From assembly GCA_964425105.1 (NCBI GenBank), contig CAYRLE010000001.1, positions 62,001-126,000 of the forward strand: 64,000 nucleotides of DNA, written 5' to 3'. This document shows, piece by piece, positions 17,309 to 27,400 of this stretch; positions within the stretch are counted from its first letter, which is position 1; every line of letters starts with the position of its first letter. The notes beneath the pieces are model-generated. The model did not search any database. It was not told where the DNA came from and saw nothing but the letters and a program-made list of their open reading frames with translations. Source of the stretch: S012-109 sp964425105 (GTDB lineage: Bacteria > Pseudomonadota > Gammaproteobacteria > SZUA-140). Both the position numbers and the translations under genes were made by a program.

Positions 17309-17938
17309 ATGACCCAGATCAAGGTGGTATTGTTCGACTTTGGCGGCGTCCTTGCGGACGAGGGGTTTCGTGAAGGCCTGTACGCCATTGCCAGGGACAA
17401 CGGGCTGGAGCCGGAACCTTTCTACCGCGTTGCCCAGGATGTGGTCTATGAATCCGGTTTCGTCACCGGCACCGGCACGGAAGAAAAATTCTGGCGCGAT
17501 ATGCGCCTGCGCTTTCCCCTGCAGGGTACGGATCAGGCCCTGAGTGCGGAGATTCTGCAGCGCTTCGTGCTGCGGCCCGGCATGGTGCGGTTGGTGGAGC
17601 AGCTGCGCGCTGCTGGCCTGCTGACCGGCCTGCTCAGTGACCAGACGCTGTGGCTGGACCGCCTCGACCGGCGTGACCATTTCTACCGCCTCTTCGACCG
17701 GCTCTACATCAGCTGTCGCCTGCGCATGGGCAAGCGTGATCCCGCCCTGTTCCGCGAAGTATTGAAAGATCTCTCTGTGCCGGGACGGCAGGTGCTCTTC
17801 ATCGATGATGATGGCGCCAATGTGGCGCGGGCCTGCGAAGCCGGCATGGTGGCCTTTCGCTTCCTGGACGAGGCCTCATGCCGGCAGCGCCTGGCTGAGT
17901 TGCTGGGCGAGGATGTCCTTGCCGCGGGCGCCTCATGA
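17309..17938 (+). CDS. HAD-family hydrolase (subfamily IA)
   Basis: 209 residues from ATG 17309. Motif I is degenerate but recognisable, FDFGGVLADEG, where the first Asp is kept and the second acid position reads GGV, as in many YihX-like IA phosphatases. Motif II is GLLSDQT, motif III Lys lies in RMGKRDPALFREVL, and motif IV is VLFIDDDGANV. A phosphatase acting on a small phosphorylated metabolite is expected. The stop overlaps the Nudix start by 4 nt, so the two are coupled. Confidence 0.87.
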   Translation: MTQIKVVLFDFGGVLADEGFREGLYAIARDNGLEPEPFYRVAQDVVYESGFVTGTGTEEKFWRDMRLRFPLQGTDQALSAEILQRFVLRPGMVRLVEQLRAAGLLTGLLSDQTLWLDRLDRRDHFYRLFDRLYISCRLRMGKRDPALFREVLKDLSVPGRQVLFIDDDGANVARACEAGMVAFRFLDEASCRQRLAELLGEDVLAAGAS

Positions 17939-18360
17939 AGCAACCACTGTTGTCTGCAGGCGTTATCATCGTCAACCTGGAGCAGGGGGAGCCTCGTTAT
18001 CTACTGCTGCGGGCCTACCAGCACTGGGATTTCCCCAAGGGCCTGGTGGAGGCGGGGGAGGACCCTCTGCAGGCGGCGATCCGCGAGGTCGAGGAGGAAA
18101 CCACCATTCGCCAGCTGGATTTCAGCTGGGGCATGGATTACCGCGAGACACCCCCTTACGGGCGCGGCAAGATTGCCCGTTATTATCTGGCCCGCACTTC
18201 TCAGAGCGCGGTGGAACTGCCAGTCAGTCCTGAACTGGGGCGCCCGGAACACGATGAATACCGCTGGCTCGATTATCAGGCGGCGCGCCGGCTGCTCAAT
18301 GAACGCCTCCGTCCCATACTCGATTGGGCGCGGGAGAAGGTGCAGGATAAGAAGCTTTGA
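17935..18360 (+). CDS. Nudix hydrolase, bis(5'-nucleosyl)-tetraphosphatase-like
   Basis: 141 residues. A perfect Nudix box GLVEAGEDPLQAAIREVEEET fits Gx5Ex7REUxEExGU (last Gly varies). WDFPKG before it and YYLA, plus a late YRWLDYQAA, resemble asymmetric Ap4A hydrolases. It would remove diadenosine polyphosphates or a related nucleotide. It begins inside the HAD gene (ATGA overlap), suggesting joint house-cleaning of nucleotides. Confidence 0.85.
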   Translation: MKQPLLSAGVIIVNLEQGEPRYLLLRAYQHWDFPKGLVEAGEDPLQAAIREVEEETTIRQLDFSWGMDYRETPPYGRGKIARYYLARTSQSAVELPVSPELGRPEHDEYRWLDYQAARRLLNERLRPILDWAREKVQDKKL

Positions 18361-18411
18361 GGAGGTGCATGAGTAAGCAGTAACCGTTATAGGCAGAAAG
18401 AGGGGCCGGCA

Positions 18412-19047
18412 ATGACATCATTTACAATCTATAGCTTGACCAATCATGAGCTCATGCCACTGGAGAAGGTGTTTGAAAAACCTCTTGTCGAAAAAATAGA
18501 CACGATTATTGCCGAGCGCCCCATTGATGACATGGGACATGCAGGGGCAGCCAAGCAGCACGACCAGCAGCACCTGGCAGAAGAGGCCTATCAGGCCATT
18601 CAGAAATTGCCCATCAGTTCGGCGGTTCTGTTGGCTGAACAGGTAATGTCTTCACCGGTAGTGACTTTGACGCCTGAAGCGAGTATCACTGAAGCATTGA
18701 GGCAATTCCAGCTGAACGCATTTCGACATGTCCCGGTTGTCTCATCAGCAGGCAGGCTGGTGGGCATTGTTTCTGATCGAGATATATTGCGATACCTGGC
18801 CGGTCTGACCAAGAGCTACCAGCGGCAGGTCCCGCAAACAAGCAACTCACGTGTCGATCAGTTAATGACGCCGCGGGTGCTGGCGGCAAGTGTGGATACC
18901 GATGTACGCTATATTGCCCGTTTGTTTGTCGAACAGCGTGTCGGGGCATTGCCGGTCACAAAAGAGGGTGACTTGCAAGGGATCATTACCCGCAGCGACG
19001 TGCTGGGTGCGGTCATGCGGCATTACTCACTGGAGTTATGGGCATAG
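18412..19047 (+). CDS. Tandem CBS-domain protein
   Basis: 211 residues. An N-terminal region of about 75 residues without known domain is followed by two CBS modules: LLAEQVMSSPVVTLTPEASI to DRDILRYLAG, then VDQLMTPRVLAASVDTDV to ITRSDVLGAVM. CBS pairs bind adenine nucleotides and sense energy charge. There is no fused catalytic domain, so it is a stand-alone regulator with an unknown partner. A GGGG-type ribosome site precedes ATG 18412. Confidence 0.85.
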   Translation: MTSFTIYSLTNHELMPLEKVFEKPLVEKIDTIIAERPIDDMGHAGAAKQHDQQHLAEEAYQAIQKLPISSAVLLAEQVMSSPVVTLTPEASITEALRQFQLNAFRHVPVVSSAGRLVGIVSDRDILRYLAGLTKSYQRQVPQTSNSRVDQLMTPRVLAASVDTDVRYIARLFVEQRVGALPVTKEGDLQGIITRSDVLGAVMRHYSLELWA

Positions 19048-19160
19048 TATATTTCTGTACCGTTGAGGGCTATCACTAGGGAACCTCTGACCAATTCATG
19101 AACCGGTGTCTGGCGGCAAACCCCCGGCTCTTGCGACATCCACGAGTACTGAGGTATTTC

Positions 19161-19844
19161 ATGATGAGAGAGAATATCGCGCATTCCGGGGCTTGGGGGC
19201 TTGTTGCAATCATGGTCGTGGTGGCTTCCTGGCTGTTCTACCATTACTTCGCCCCCAAAACATGGCGCGAGTGGGCAAGCGCTGGCCTGGTGCAGGCATT
19301 CATTATTTCCTTGTATGCAGAGATGTATGGTTTTCCACTCACCATTTATCTGCTCGCGCGTTTTTCCGGTCTGGACCGTTACAATCTCAATGCCAATCTC
19401 TGGTCCTCATTGATCGGTATGGGTGAGACAGGGATGTTTGTCTCGATGCTGCTGGGCTACGCGCTATTGTTTGTCGGCATCGGCTTGTTCATCCAAGGCT
19501 GGCGTGAACTCTATCGTGCACGCCAGCAGAAGCAACTTGCAACAAGCGGTTTGTACGGCCTGGTGAGACATCCTCAGTATACCGGTCTGTTCATCGGACT
19601 CTTTGGCGAAGGGGTCGTGCATTGGCCTACACTGTTCTCGGTGGGCTTGTTTCCCATCATCGTAGTGGCCTATGTTTTGCTGGCGCGCAGTGAGGAAAAG
19701 CGCATGCTTGAACAATTCACAGAGGAATATCGCGCCTATCAGCAGCGGGTGCCGATGTTTTTACCGCACAAGGGACAATGGCGGCAGCTCCTGGAGCAGT
19801 CCAATAAAAAGGAGGAGGACAAGGATGGACCACCTCGTCGCTGA
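19161..19844 (+). CDS. Isoprenylcysteine methyltransferase-like membrane protein
   Basis: 227 residues from ATG 19161, which has GAGG six bases upstream; an in-frame ATG at 19098 would add 21 residues. It has five or so membrane helices and the ICMT/PEMT SAM-binding end: SGLYGLVRHPQYTGLFIG followed by SEEKRMLEQFTEEYRAYQQRVP. Bacterial members methylate small or lipid substrates and are not tied to prenylcysteine. It is convergent with the AttH-like gene. Confidence 0.82.
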   Translation: MMRENIAHSGAWGLVAIMVVVASWLFYHYFAPKTWREWASAGLVQAFIISLYAEMYGFPLTIYLLARFSGLDRYNLNANLWSSLIGMGETGMFVSMLLGYALLFVGIGLFIQGWRELYRARQQKQLATSGLYGLVRHPQYTGLFIGLFGEGVVHWPTLFSVGLFPIIVVAYVLLARSEEKRMLEQFTEEYRAYQQRVPMFLPHKGQWRQLLEQSNKKEEDKDGPPRR

Positions 19845-19887
19845 TGATAGTGCAAGAACGTAGCAGACTGCCTCTGGCGACAGAGCC

Positions 19888-21024
19888 TCAGTGGTCGCTC
19901 CCATAGCCCGTTAACTCCACATAACCCCGCCCCTTCACCACTTTGCCGCCATGATTGCCCCGGATTGTCACCGCACCTTCCCAGTAACGCACCCTGGTAT
20001 CCAATTCCTGATTTTCCAGCAGGGGGGCGATTTCCAGTTCCAGATTCCGCCGGGGAACAGTGAGACGCCAACGCAGCGGGTAACTGACGCCGCGTGGGCT
20101 GCGCCAGTAAGCCAAGGTGGTGAGGGTGACATCCTCCTGCTTCAGGTGCAGGGGGGCGCCGTGCGTGTCGATGAGGGTTCCGCTGCTGGCGGGATCGGCA
20201 CTGCCATCTTTTCTCCGTAAGCGGTAGAACATGAGATCGTGGCCATCGTCCAGCTGCAGGGCGAACCAGTCCCAGCCCACCTGGCCGGGGGCCAGGGCGG
20301 CGCTGCTCCATTCCCGGTCCAGCCAACTCAGGCCGCTCACCTGCCGGCTGTTGCCGGCGATGGTGAGGGTGCCGCTGGTGGTGAGGCGCGGCTGGGAATA
20401 ATAATAGGAGGCATGGCCAGGGAGGGCGCTCTTGCGGCTCAAGCCCTGATCACCTTGCAGGACGATGGGCTTGGCCGGGACAAGGCGCAGATCGATGGCG
20501 AATCCACCCTCGGCCGCGTGCAGTGTCCAGCCCTGGTCGTCGCCAGTGATGCGCCAGTCTTCCAGCCAGATCTGCAAGGGTTGCAGCCGGGCCCCGGCCA
20601 GGCCTGCGGCGCCGCGGGCGAAGCGCTCGAAGAAGTGAAAACGCTGCTGCTGTCCGTCGCTGATGGCAAAGTGCGCCATGTAGAGTTGATTGGTGGCCCA
20701 GGCCGAGCGGCGTTGTAACTCATGGGGGCTGAGGGCGATGCGGAAGATCACCAGCTGATAGCCATAGCGCTGCCCTTGTTCATCGCCCAGGTTGCCGGTG
20801 AAGTACCACCATTCACTGCGGTAGCGGGGGTGGGCGCCATGGTCCGCCGGGAAGTGAAAGTGGCGGGGGGCGAGCACTTTGGGAAACGCCGGATCGACTG
20901 TTCCCCCCAGTGCCGTGAACAGTGGGGATTGCTGCTGCGGGCCAGCTTGCTGTTGCGGATCCGTGGCGTCGCAGGCTGCCAAGCTTGTCAGCAGGAGCAG
21001 GGCGGGCAGCAGGGAGCGCGCCAT
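19888..21024 (-). CDS. AttH-like lipoprotein (lipocalin-like, carotenoid 1,2-hydratase family)
   Basis: 378 residues. The signal peptide has a lipobox LAAC at residues 15-18. The body matches the AttH/CrtC lipocalin-like domain: SEWWYFTGNL, LYMAHFAISD, YYYSQPRLTTSGTL and the diagnostic GLSWLDREWSS. It is 3 nt from the fused permease gene, giving the AttE-AttFG-AttH layout named from Agrobacterium. In non-phototrophs these systems are thought to move or process a lipid-like compound; the substrate is unknown. The call as part of an ABC system is firm from order and spacing. Confidence 0.87.
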   Translation of the reverse strand: MARSLLPALLLLTSLAACDATDPQQQAGPQQQSPLFTALGGTVDPAFPKVLAPRHFHFPADHGAHPRYRSEWWYFTGNLGDEQGQRYGYQLVIFRIALSPHELQRRSAWATNQLYMAHFAISDGQQQRFHFFERFARGAAGLAGARLQPLQIWLEDWRITGDDQGWTLHAAEGGFAIDLRLVPAKPIVLQGDQGLSRKSALPGHASYYYSQPRLTTSGTLTIAGNSRQVSGLSWLDREWSSAALAPGQVGWDWFALQLDDGHDLMFYRLRRKDGSADPASSGTLIDTHGAPLHLKQEDVTLTTLAYWRSPRGVSYPLRWRLTVPRRNLELEIAPLLENQELDTRVRYWEGAVTIRGNHGGKVVKGRGYVELTGYGSDH

Positions 21025-21027
21025 GGG

Positions 21028-23562
21028 CTATTCCTCCCGCAGATCCCGCGCCGGTGGGAAGCGGGACAGGCGCCAGGCCGGATAGAGGGCCGCCAGCAGG
21101 GCTGCGAGTAGAGCCAGCAACAGGGCGCCGGCCAGGGTCTCTGCCGAGACTTGGCTGCTCATGGTCCAGCCGAAGGCGCGCCGGTTGATGACGTGAATCA
21201 GCAGCCAGGACAACAGCAGGCCGGCGGGCAGAGACAGCAGGCCCGCCAGCAAGCCCATGAAACCCGTCTGCACCAGCACCATCCTGATGATTTCCCCAGG
21301 CGTGGCGCCAGCGGCGCGCAGAACGGCGGTCTCCCGGCGGCGTTCCAGCTGCAGCGCCAGCAGGGCGCCGAGTACTGCCAGGAAGGCCACCGCCACGGCC
21401 AGCAGGCGCAAGATCCGGGTGATGGCAAAGGTGCGGTCGAAAATGGACAGGGAGTGTTCACGGATTTCACGGTTGGAGCGGACAGTTACTGCCTGTCCGC
21501 GCCTTGCCGCCAGCTTTCTCACTTCCTCCATGACTGTCGTCAACTCGGCACGGTCCTCGAGATAGAGCCCCAGTCCCCCCGTGCCGCGGTCTCGGAAGTG
21601 CTGCTCATAGAGCGCGCGTTCCATGAGCACCTGTCCCTGGGGGGCGGCATAGTCGTAATAGACACCCAGGATGGAGAACGACTGTTCACCGTGGTCGGTG
21701 GGCAGGACCATGGCGTCGCCGGGGCCGAGGCCACGTTGCAAGGAGAGGGGCTCGGAGATCAAAACTCCGGCGCCGGCCAGGAAGTCCTGCCACAGGCCCG
21801 GCCGCGCCGTCTTCAGGGCATAGCGGGGCTGCAGGCCGGGGGACAGGCCGAGGGCGAAGAGCTGCGTCAACTCTCCTTCCCTCTCCAGCATCACACGGCG
21901 GCCTCTGGAATGGGCCCGCAGCTGCGGCAGGGAGAGTATGTCCGCCATGAGCGAGGGGTTCAGGGCGCCATGGGCACGGCCCGATCCGAGGGCGGGTGCC
22001 GAGACATAGATGTCCGCATGGAGGGTGTCTTCCAGCCATTGGATCACGCTGCTGCGAAAGCTGCCGATCATGGTGCCGACACCCACGGTGGCCGCCAGGG
22101 CCAGCATCAATGCCGCTACGGCTATGCCGGTGCGGCTCAAGCCGGCATCCACGCCGCGGATGGCGAGCCGGTCGAGAACCTTGGTGAAAGGAACAAGCCG
22201 CTGTTGGGCAAGGGCGGCAGCACTTTTCCCTGTCAGCCAGGGGACGAGCAGGGCGAGCCCCACCATGATGGAGAACAGGGCGGCAAAGCCGGCGGCCAGG
22301 CTGGGACCGGCGAGGCCCAGCAGGGCTGCGCCTGCCGCTATCATAGTGCAGCCGCCCATCGCCAGGCGGGCGGCAAGCCGCTGGCTGCCGGATTCAAGCT
22401 GCGAACGCTGCAGGGCTTGGCGCGGGCGGCTGGCGCTGGCCTCCAGCGCGGCAGGCAGGGTGGCCAGGAGGGTGCCGCCCAGGCCCAGCAGGGCCGCCTT
22501 GAGCAGAGTGAGGGCTCCCAGGTGCAATTGATTCACGGTGACTTGAAAGTAGAGGTCATTGATGGTGCGGCTGATGAGTTGCACCAGCCCTTCAGCCAGC
22601 AGGATGCCGAGTCCCAACCCCAGCAGGGTGGCCGCTGCGCCCAGCAGCAGGCCTTCGGCCAGCAGCAGCCGGAACAACTCCCGGCGGGTAACGCCCAGCA
22701 GGCGCAGGATGCCCAGCTGGCGGCGGCGTTGCAGCACCAGGAAGCTCATGGTGTTGTAGATCAGGAACATGCCCACCAGCAGCGCCAGCAGACTCATGGC
22801 AGTCAGGTTGGTATGGAAGGCCTGGCTCATCTGTAACTGGACCGTGCCGCGGGAGGCTGCTGTCACTAGCCGCGCAGAATCCGGCAGCAGGGCACGGATT
22901 TCTGCCAGGCGCCGTTTCCCGGCGGCGCCCGTCGGCAGTTTCAGGTCGATGCGGGAGAGGACGCCAAGCTGGGCGGAGATTTCCTGGGCAGTGGCGATGT
23001 CCATCACCATGAGGCCATCGAGAGCGGCCTGAGGTTCGCCAGTCAGCAGGCCCGCCAGCACCAGTTGCTGCTTGCGGCCCGCCACTTGCACCTCGAAGCG
23101 GTCGCCGGGCGTGATGCCGAGACGCGCAGCCGTGGAGGCCGTCAGCAAGACGCTGTCGCTGCGGGTCAGCAGCCTGACGAGGGTTTCCCTGCCCTGGAGC
23201 CCGAGGCCTGGATACATGCCGGGGCGGGCCAGTGGATCGATGCCCAGGAGATGCAGGACTTCCCCCTTGCTGCGGCCATAGGCCTCCACCACGGGGGCGC
23301 TGTCGCGCAGCCCCAGCTGCAGACGCAGCTTGAGATAGAGTCCCTCTTCCAGTCCGCCCGGCGTGGCGACAATCTGATGGCTGGCCGCCCCGTTGACGGT
23401 CGCCATGGAGAGGCGGAAGGCGTGCGCGGCGCTTTCATTGGCAAGGTCCACCGCCGTGACCATGGCCACTCCCAGGGTGATGCCCAGCAATGCCAGCATC
23501 AGCTGCCAGGGATGGTGGCGCAGGAAGCGCAGGCCCGCGCGCTGCAGAATGGCGGATCTCAT
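21028..23562 (-). CDS. FtsX-like ABC permease, AttF/AttG-type
   Basis: 844 residues, eight membrane helices: a first helix (about 18-38) with a MacB-type periplasmic region, three helices (about 250-375), two more (about 400-455), then a second periplasmic region and three final helices. Both FtsX cores are visible (LLVGMFLIYNTMSFLVLQRRRQLGILRLLG and LLALQLERRRETAVLRAAGA, each shown in part). LolC/E-type transporters extract lipoprotein or lipid from the inner membrane. The start ATG overlaps the ATPase stop by 4 nt. Confidence 0.9.
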   Translation of the reverse strand: MRSAILQRAGLRFLRHHPWQLMLALLGITLGVAMVTAVDLANESAAHAFRLSMATVNGAASHQIVATPGGLEEGLYLKLRLQLGLRDSAPVVEAYGRSKGEVLHLLGIDPLARPGMYPGLGLQGRETLVRLLTRSDSVLLTASTAARLGITPGDRFEVQVAGRKQQLVLAGLLTGEPQAALDGLMVMDIATAQEISAQLGVLSRIDLKLPTGAAGKRRLAEIRALLPDSARLVTAASRGTVQLQMSQAFHTNLTAMSLLALLVGMFLIYNTMSFLVLQRRRQLGILRLLGVTRRELFRLLLAEGLLLGAAATLLGLGLGILLAEGLVQLISRTINDLYFQVTVNQLHLGALTLLKAALLGLGGTLLATLPAALEASASRPRQALQRSQLESGSQRLAARLAMGGCTMIAAGAALLGLAGPSLAAGFAALFSIMVGLALLVPWLTGKSAAALAQQRLVPFTKVLDRLAIRGVDAGLSRTGIAVAALMLALAATVGVGTMIGSFRSSVIQWLEDTLHADIYVSAPALGSGRAHGALNPSLMADILSLPQLRAHSRGRRVMLEREGELTQLFALGLSPGLQPRYALKTARPGLWQDFLAGAGVLISEPLSLQRGLGPGDAMVLPTDHGEQSFSILGVYYDYAAPQGQVLMERALYEQHFRDRGTGGLGLYLEDRAELTTVMEEVRKLAARRGQAVTVRSNREIREHSLSIFDRTFAITRILRLLAVAVAFLAVLGALLALQLERRRETAVLRAAGATPGEIIRMVLVQTGFMGLLAGLLSLPAGLLLSWLLIHVINRRAFGWTMSSQVSAETLAGALLLALLAALLAALYPAWRLSRFPPARDLREE

Positions 23563-24260
23563 GTCTCCTGCTGTTCCAGGAGGCGGCCGTTGCGGAGTAG
23601 CAGGATGCGATCTGCCATGGCGGCCGCCTCGCTCGAATGGGTTGCCATGATGAGGGTGTGTCCTGCCTGGCGCACCAGCCGGTCCAGCAGTGCCAGCGCC
23701 TCTGTACCGCTCTCCTGATCCAGGTTGCCGGTGGGCTCGTCGGCCAGCACCAGGAGTGGCTCGTGGGCCAGGGCGCGGGCGATGGCCACCCGCTGCTGCT
23801 CCCCGCCTGAGAGGCGGTCGGGAAAGCTGCCGGCCCGCGCCTCCAGCGCCACGGCCTGCAGCATCTCATCGGCCCGTGTGCCAGGCAAGCCGTTGAGTTC
23901 CAGGGACAGGAGGATGTTCTCACGCACCGTCAAGGTGGGCAGAAGATTGAAGAACTGGTAGACGAAACCGATGTGGCGGCGCCGGAACAGGGTGCGCCGG
24001 TGCTCGTCCATGGCGCTCAGGTCCATGCCCTGGATGAGGATCCGGCCGCTGGTGGGCAGGTCGATGCCGCTGATGAGATTGAGGAGGGTGGATTTGCCTG
24101 AGCCGCTGCGGCCCATGATGGCCACGCACTGACCGCGCTTCACTTCCAGATCGAGTTGCTCCAGCACGCAACGGCTGCGCTTTCCCTCCTGATACTCGTA
24201 GTCGAGGCTCTGCAGTGAGAGCAGAATGGGTGAGTTGCCTGGGTTTGTATGGTCAGTCAT
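23559..24260 (-). CDS. ABC ATP-binding protein, AttE/LolD-type
   Basis: 233 residues. Motifs are complete: Walker A GRSGSGKSTL, signature LSGGEQQRVAIARALAHE, Walker B LLVLADEPTGNLD and switch His in MATHSSEAA. The MacB/LolD family pairs with FtsX-like permeases, here the next gene, which it overlaps. First gene of a three-gene operon that transcribes away from the GGDEF/EAL gene. Confidence 0.92.
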   Translation of the reverse strand: MTDHTNPGNSPILLSLQSLDYEYQEGKRSRCVLEQLDLEVKRGQCVAIMGRSGSGKSTLLNLISGIDLPTSGRILIQGMDLSAMDEHRRTLFRRRHIGFVYQFFNLLPTLTVRENILLSLELNGLPGTRADEMLQAVALEARAGSFPDRLSGGEQQRVAIARALAHEPLLVLADEPTGNLDQESGTEALALLDRLVRQAGHTLIMATHSSEAAAMADRILLLRNGRLLEQQET

Positions 24261-24427
24261 TGCATTGTGTTGTGACCGCTGTGCCTGGAGTGGTCAGCCT
24301 TGCTGTATGTGAGGAGGCGGGCCTAACTCAATGATTTGCCAAGAACAAAAGTGATCAGATATTTCCTCTGTCATATAAGACTATTTTGATATATATTGCA
24401 GTGATCCTTGTTTTAACACTCTGGCGG

Positions 24428-24454
24428 TTGATCCGAGTCCCGCACAATTATAAT
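24428..24454 (+). promoter_or_regulatory. Probable sigma-70-type promoter of the GGDEF/EAL gene
   Basis: A consensus -10 TATAAT (24449-24454) lies 40 nt before the ATG, with TTGATC (24428-24433) upstream. The spacing is 15 nt, shorter than ideal, so the -35 assignment is uncertain. It sits in the 233-nt divergent gap shared with the AttE-type gene. Confidence 0.4.
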
Positions 24455-24493
24455 AATAAGCAGCTGGTGTCCGACTGTCGGCATGCGTGATAG

Positions 24494-27400
24494 ATGGCGA
24501 AATTCAATGACCAAACGCTGATCGCCCTGATCAGCGACTTTCAGTCGCAGTTTACCACCGCTGCAGATGCCCATTCCCTTTTTTCCGGAATCCTGGATCA
24601 TTTCCTGCGCCTGACCGGTAGTGAATTCGGTTTTATTGCCGAGGTCCTGCAGCGCGATACGGGTGAATCCTATCTGCAGACCCGGGCCATCACCGACATC
24701 AGTTGGAATGAGGAAAGCAGGAAGATCTTCGACCGCTCGGTCAACCAGGGTTTGGAATTCAGCAATCTGGATACGCTCTATGGCCGGGTTGTGAGCAGTG
24801 CCCAGGCTGTCTTTTCCAATGTTCTTGCGGACCCCAGGCGCAGCGGGCTGCCGCCCGGCCACCCGCCCCTCAACGCCTTTGCCGGCTTGCCGTTTTTCTG
24901 CGGGGAGCGCCTAGTGGGCATGGTCGCCCTGGCCAATCGTCCGGGCGGCTATGAGGAGGACCTCGGCGAGCAACTGCGGCCGCTGCTGGATACCTGCGCC
25001 ATACTCATCGAGGCCGGCAAGGGGCGCCTGTTGTTGAACAGCCAGCGTCAACTGTTCGAGGCCCAGCGTCTGGCCCATCTGGGCAACTGGGAGTTGGACC
25101 TGGTGAGCGGTGAACTGCATTGGTCCGATGAGGTCTATCGTATTTTCGGTTACCAGCCCGGTGAGTTTGCGGCTTCCTATGAAGCCTTTCTGGAGGCCGT
25201 GCATCCCGAGGACAGGGAACGGGTGAACAAGGCCTACACGGAATCGGTGGCCAACAGGACGAGCTACGATATCGAGCATCGCCTGTTGCTCAGAGACGGC
25301 ACCCTGAAATACGTCAATGAGCGTTGCCAGACTTTCTACGATGATGATGGCAGGCCTCTGCGCTCCATCGGCACCATCCAGGACATCACCGAGAGGAAGG
25401 AAGTTGAGAACGCGCTCCATCATGAAATCACCCAGCGCAACCGCATCGAGCGCGCCCTGCAGGAGGTGGCCGCAGCCGTTTCATCCAGCACCGGCACGGA
25501 ATTCTTCCGTATGCTGGTGCGCCAGCTGACCCGCGTTCTGGATGCCGATATTGCCTTGATCGGCGAGGTGTGTGGCGAGGCGTTTGAGCGGGTCGAGACG
25601 GTGGCGGCCTGTGTCGATGGCGAGATCGTGGAAAATTTCAGTTACTCGCTGAGCGCAACACCCTGTCGCAAGGTGGCCGAACAGGGTGTGTGTTTTTATC
25701 CGGAGAACATTCGCGACTTGTTTCCCGATGACTATCTGCTCATGGAAATGAACGTCGAGAGCTATCTCGGGGCGCCGTTGCTCGATATGGAGGGCCATGT
25801 GCTGGGCCTGGTGGTGGTCATGAAATGTGCTCCCATGAAGGACCGCCAGCCCACAGAGTCCATCCTGCGCATCTTTGCGGCGCGCATTGCCGCCGAGTTG
25901 CAGCACAAGAAGACGCTGGAGAAGATCCGGGGACTGGAGACCTTTCCCGCGGAAAACCCCGGCCCGGTGCTGCGCATCAGGGGGGACGGTGTCATCCTCT
26001 ACGCCAATCAGGGCAGCCGGCCATTGCTGGAACACTGGGGATGTCAGAAAGGGCAGACGGTGCCGGTGGCTTTTCTGCGCAAGTGTATCTCCTGCTTGGC
26101 GGAGAACTGCCCCCTGGAGCTTGATCTGGCCTTTGGCGAGCATGAATACTCTCTGCTGCTGGCGCCCAACATCGAGAACTACCATGTCAATGTCTATGGC
26201 CGAGATATCAGCGAGCGCCGCCAGGCCCAGGCGCAAATGGTCAAGCTGTCCAGCGCTCTGGAACAAATCGCCGACTCGGTGATCATCACCAACCGACAGG
26301 GGGTGATCGAGTATGTCAATCCGGCCTTCGAGGCCACCACCGGCTATAGCCGCGAGGAGGCCATCGGCAATAAGCCCAGCCTGGTGAAGTCGGGGCGCCA
26401 TGGGCCCGAATTCTATCAGCAGCTGTGGCGCACCATCCTGCGCGGTGAGATCTACCGCGACATGTTCATCAACCGTAAAAAAGACGGCGCCCTCTATTAC
26501 GAAGAGAAAACCATCACCCCCCTCAAGGACAGTGCGGGGGGCATCAGCCATTTCGTTTCCACTGGCAAGGACATCACGCGCCGCATGGAGGCCGAAGAAC
26601 GTCTCCATCACCTGGCCTATCACGATATGCTGACCAATCTCCCCAACCGCGCCCTGTTCATGGACCGCATCGAGCATGCCATGTCGCGGCGGCGCGGCGG
26701 GACCCAGCGCCTGGCCTTGTTGTTTCTGGATCTGGACCGCTTCAAAAATATCAACGACACCCTGGGGCATGATGTGGGGGACCGCCTGCTGCAGACCATT
26801 GCCTTACGTATTATGCAGTGTGTGCGTGAAGGCGACACCGTGGCGCGCTTTGGCGGGGACGAGTTCGCCATCCTGCTGGAGGATGTGGCAAGCAGCGATG
26901 CGGTCGGCCAGGTGGCGAGAAAGTTTATCGAGGTGATCGAGAAGCCCATCGAAGTGGAGGGCCATGAACTGTTCGCCACCGCCAGCATCGGCATCAGCTT
27001 CTTTCCCGATGATGCAGACAATGCCAATATTCTCTTGAAGAACGCCGATACGGCCATGTACCGGGCCAAGGACACGGGCCGTAACACCTATCAGTTCTAT
27101 TCCCGGGAGATGGGCACCAAGGCCTTCGAGCGCCTTTCCCTGGAAACCAGCCTGCGCCATGCCCTGGATCGTGGTGAATTCCTGTTGCATTATCAGCCCC
27201 AGATCGATATCCAGAGCGGCAGGATTATCGGTGTGGAATCCCTGATCCGCTGGCAGCATCCCGAACTGGGACTGGTCCAGCCCCTGAAGTTCATTCCCCT
27301 GCTGGAGGAAACCGGCCTGATCGTGCCGGTTGGCGAGTGGATTCTGGAAACAGCCTGCGAGCAGTTGAAGTCCTGGCATGAAGTGCATGGTGTCCTGCCG

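Noticed and set aside
21151..22836. 561-codon + strand frame inside the permease gene
   Set aside because: Gln/Gly/Ala-rich shadow of an FtsX permease; no ribosome site or domain.
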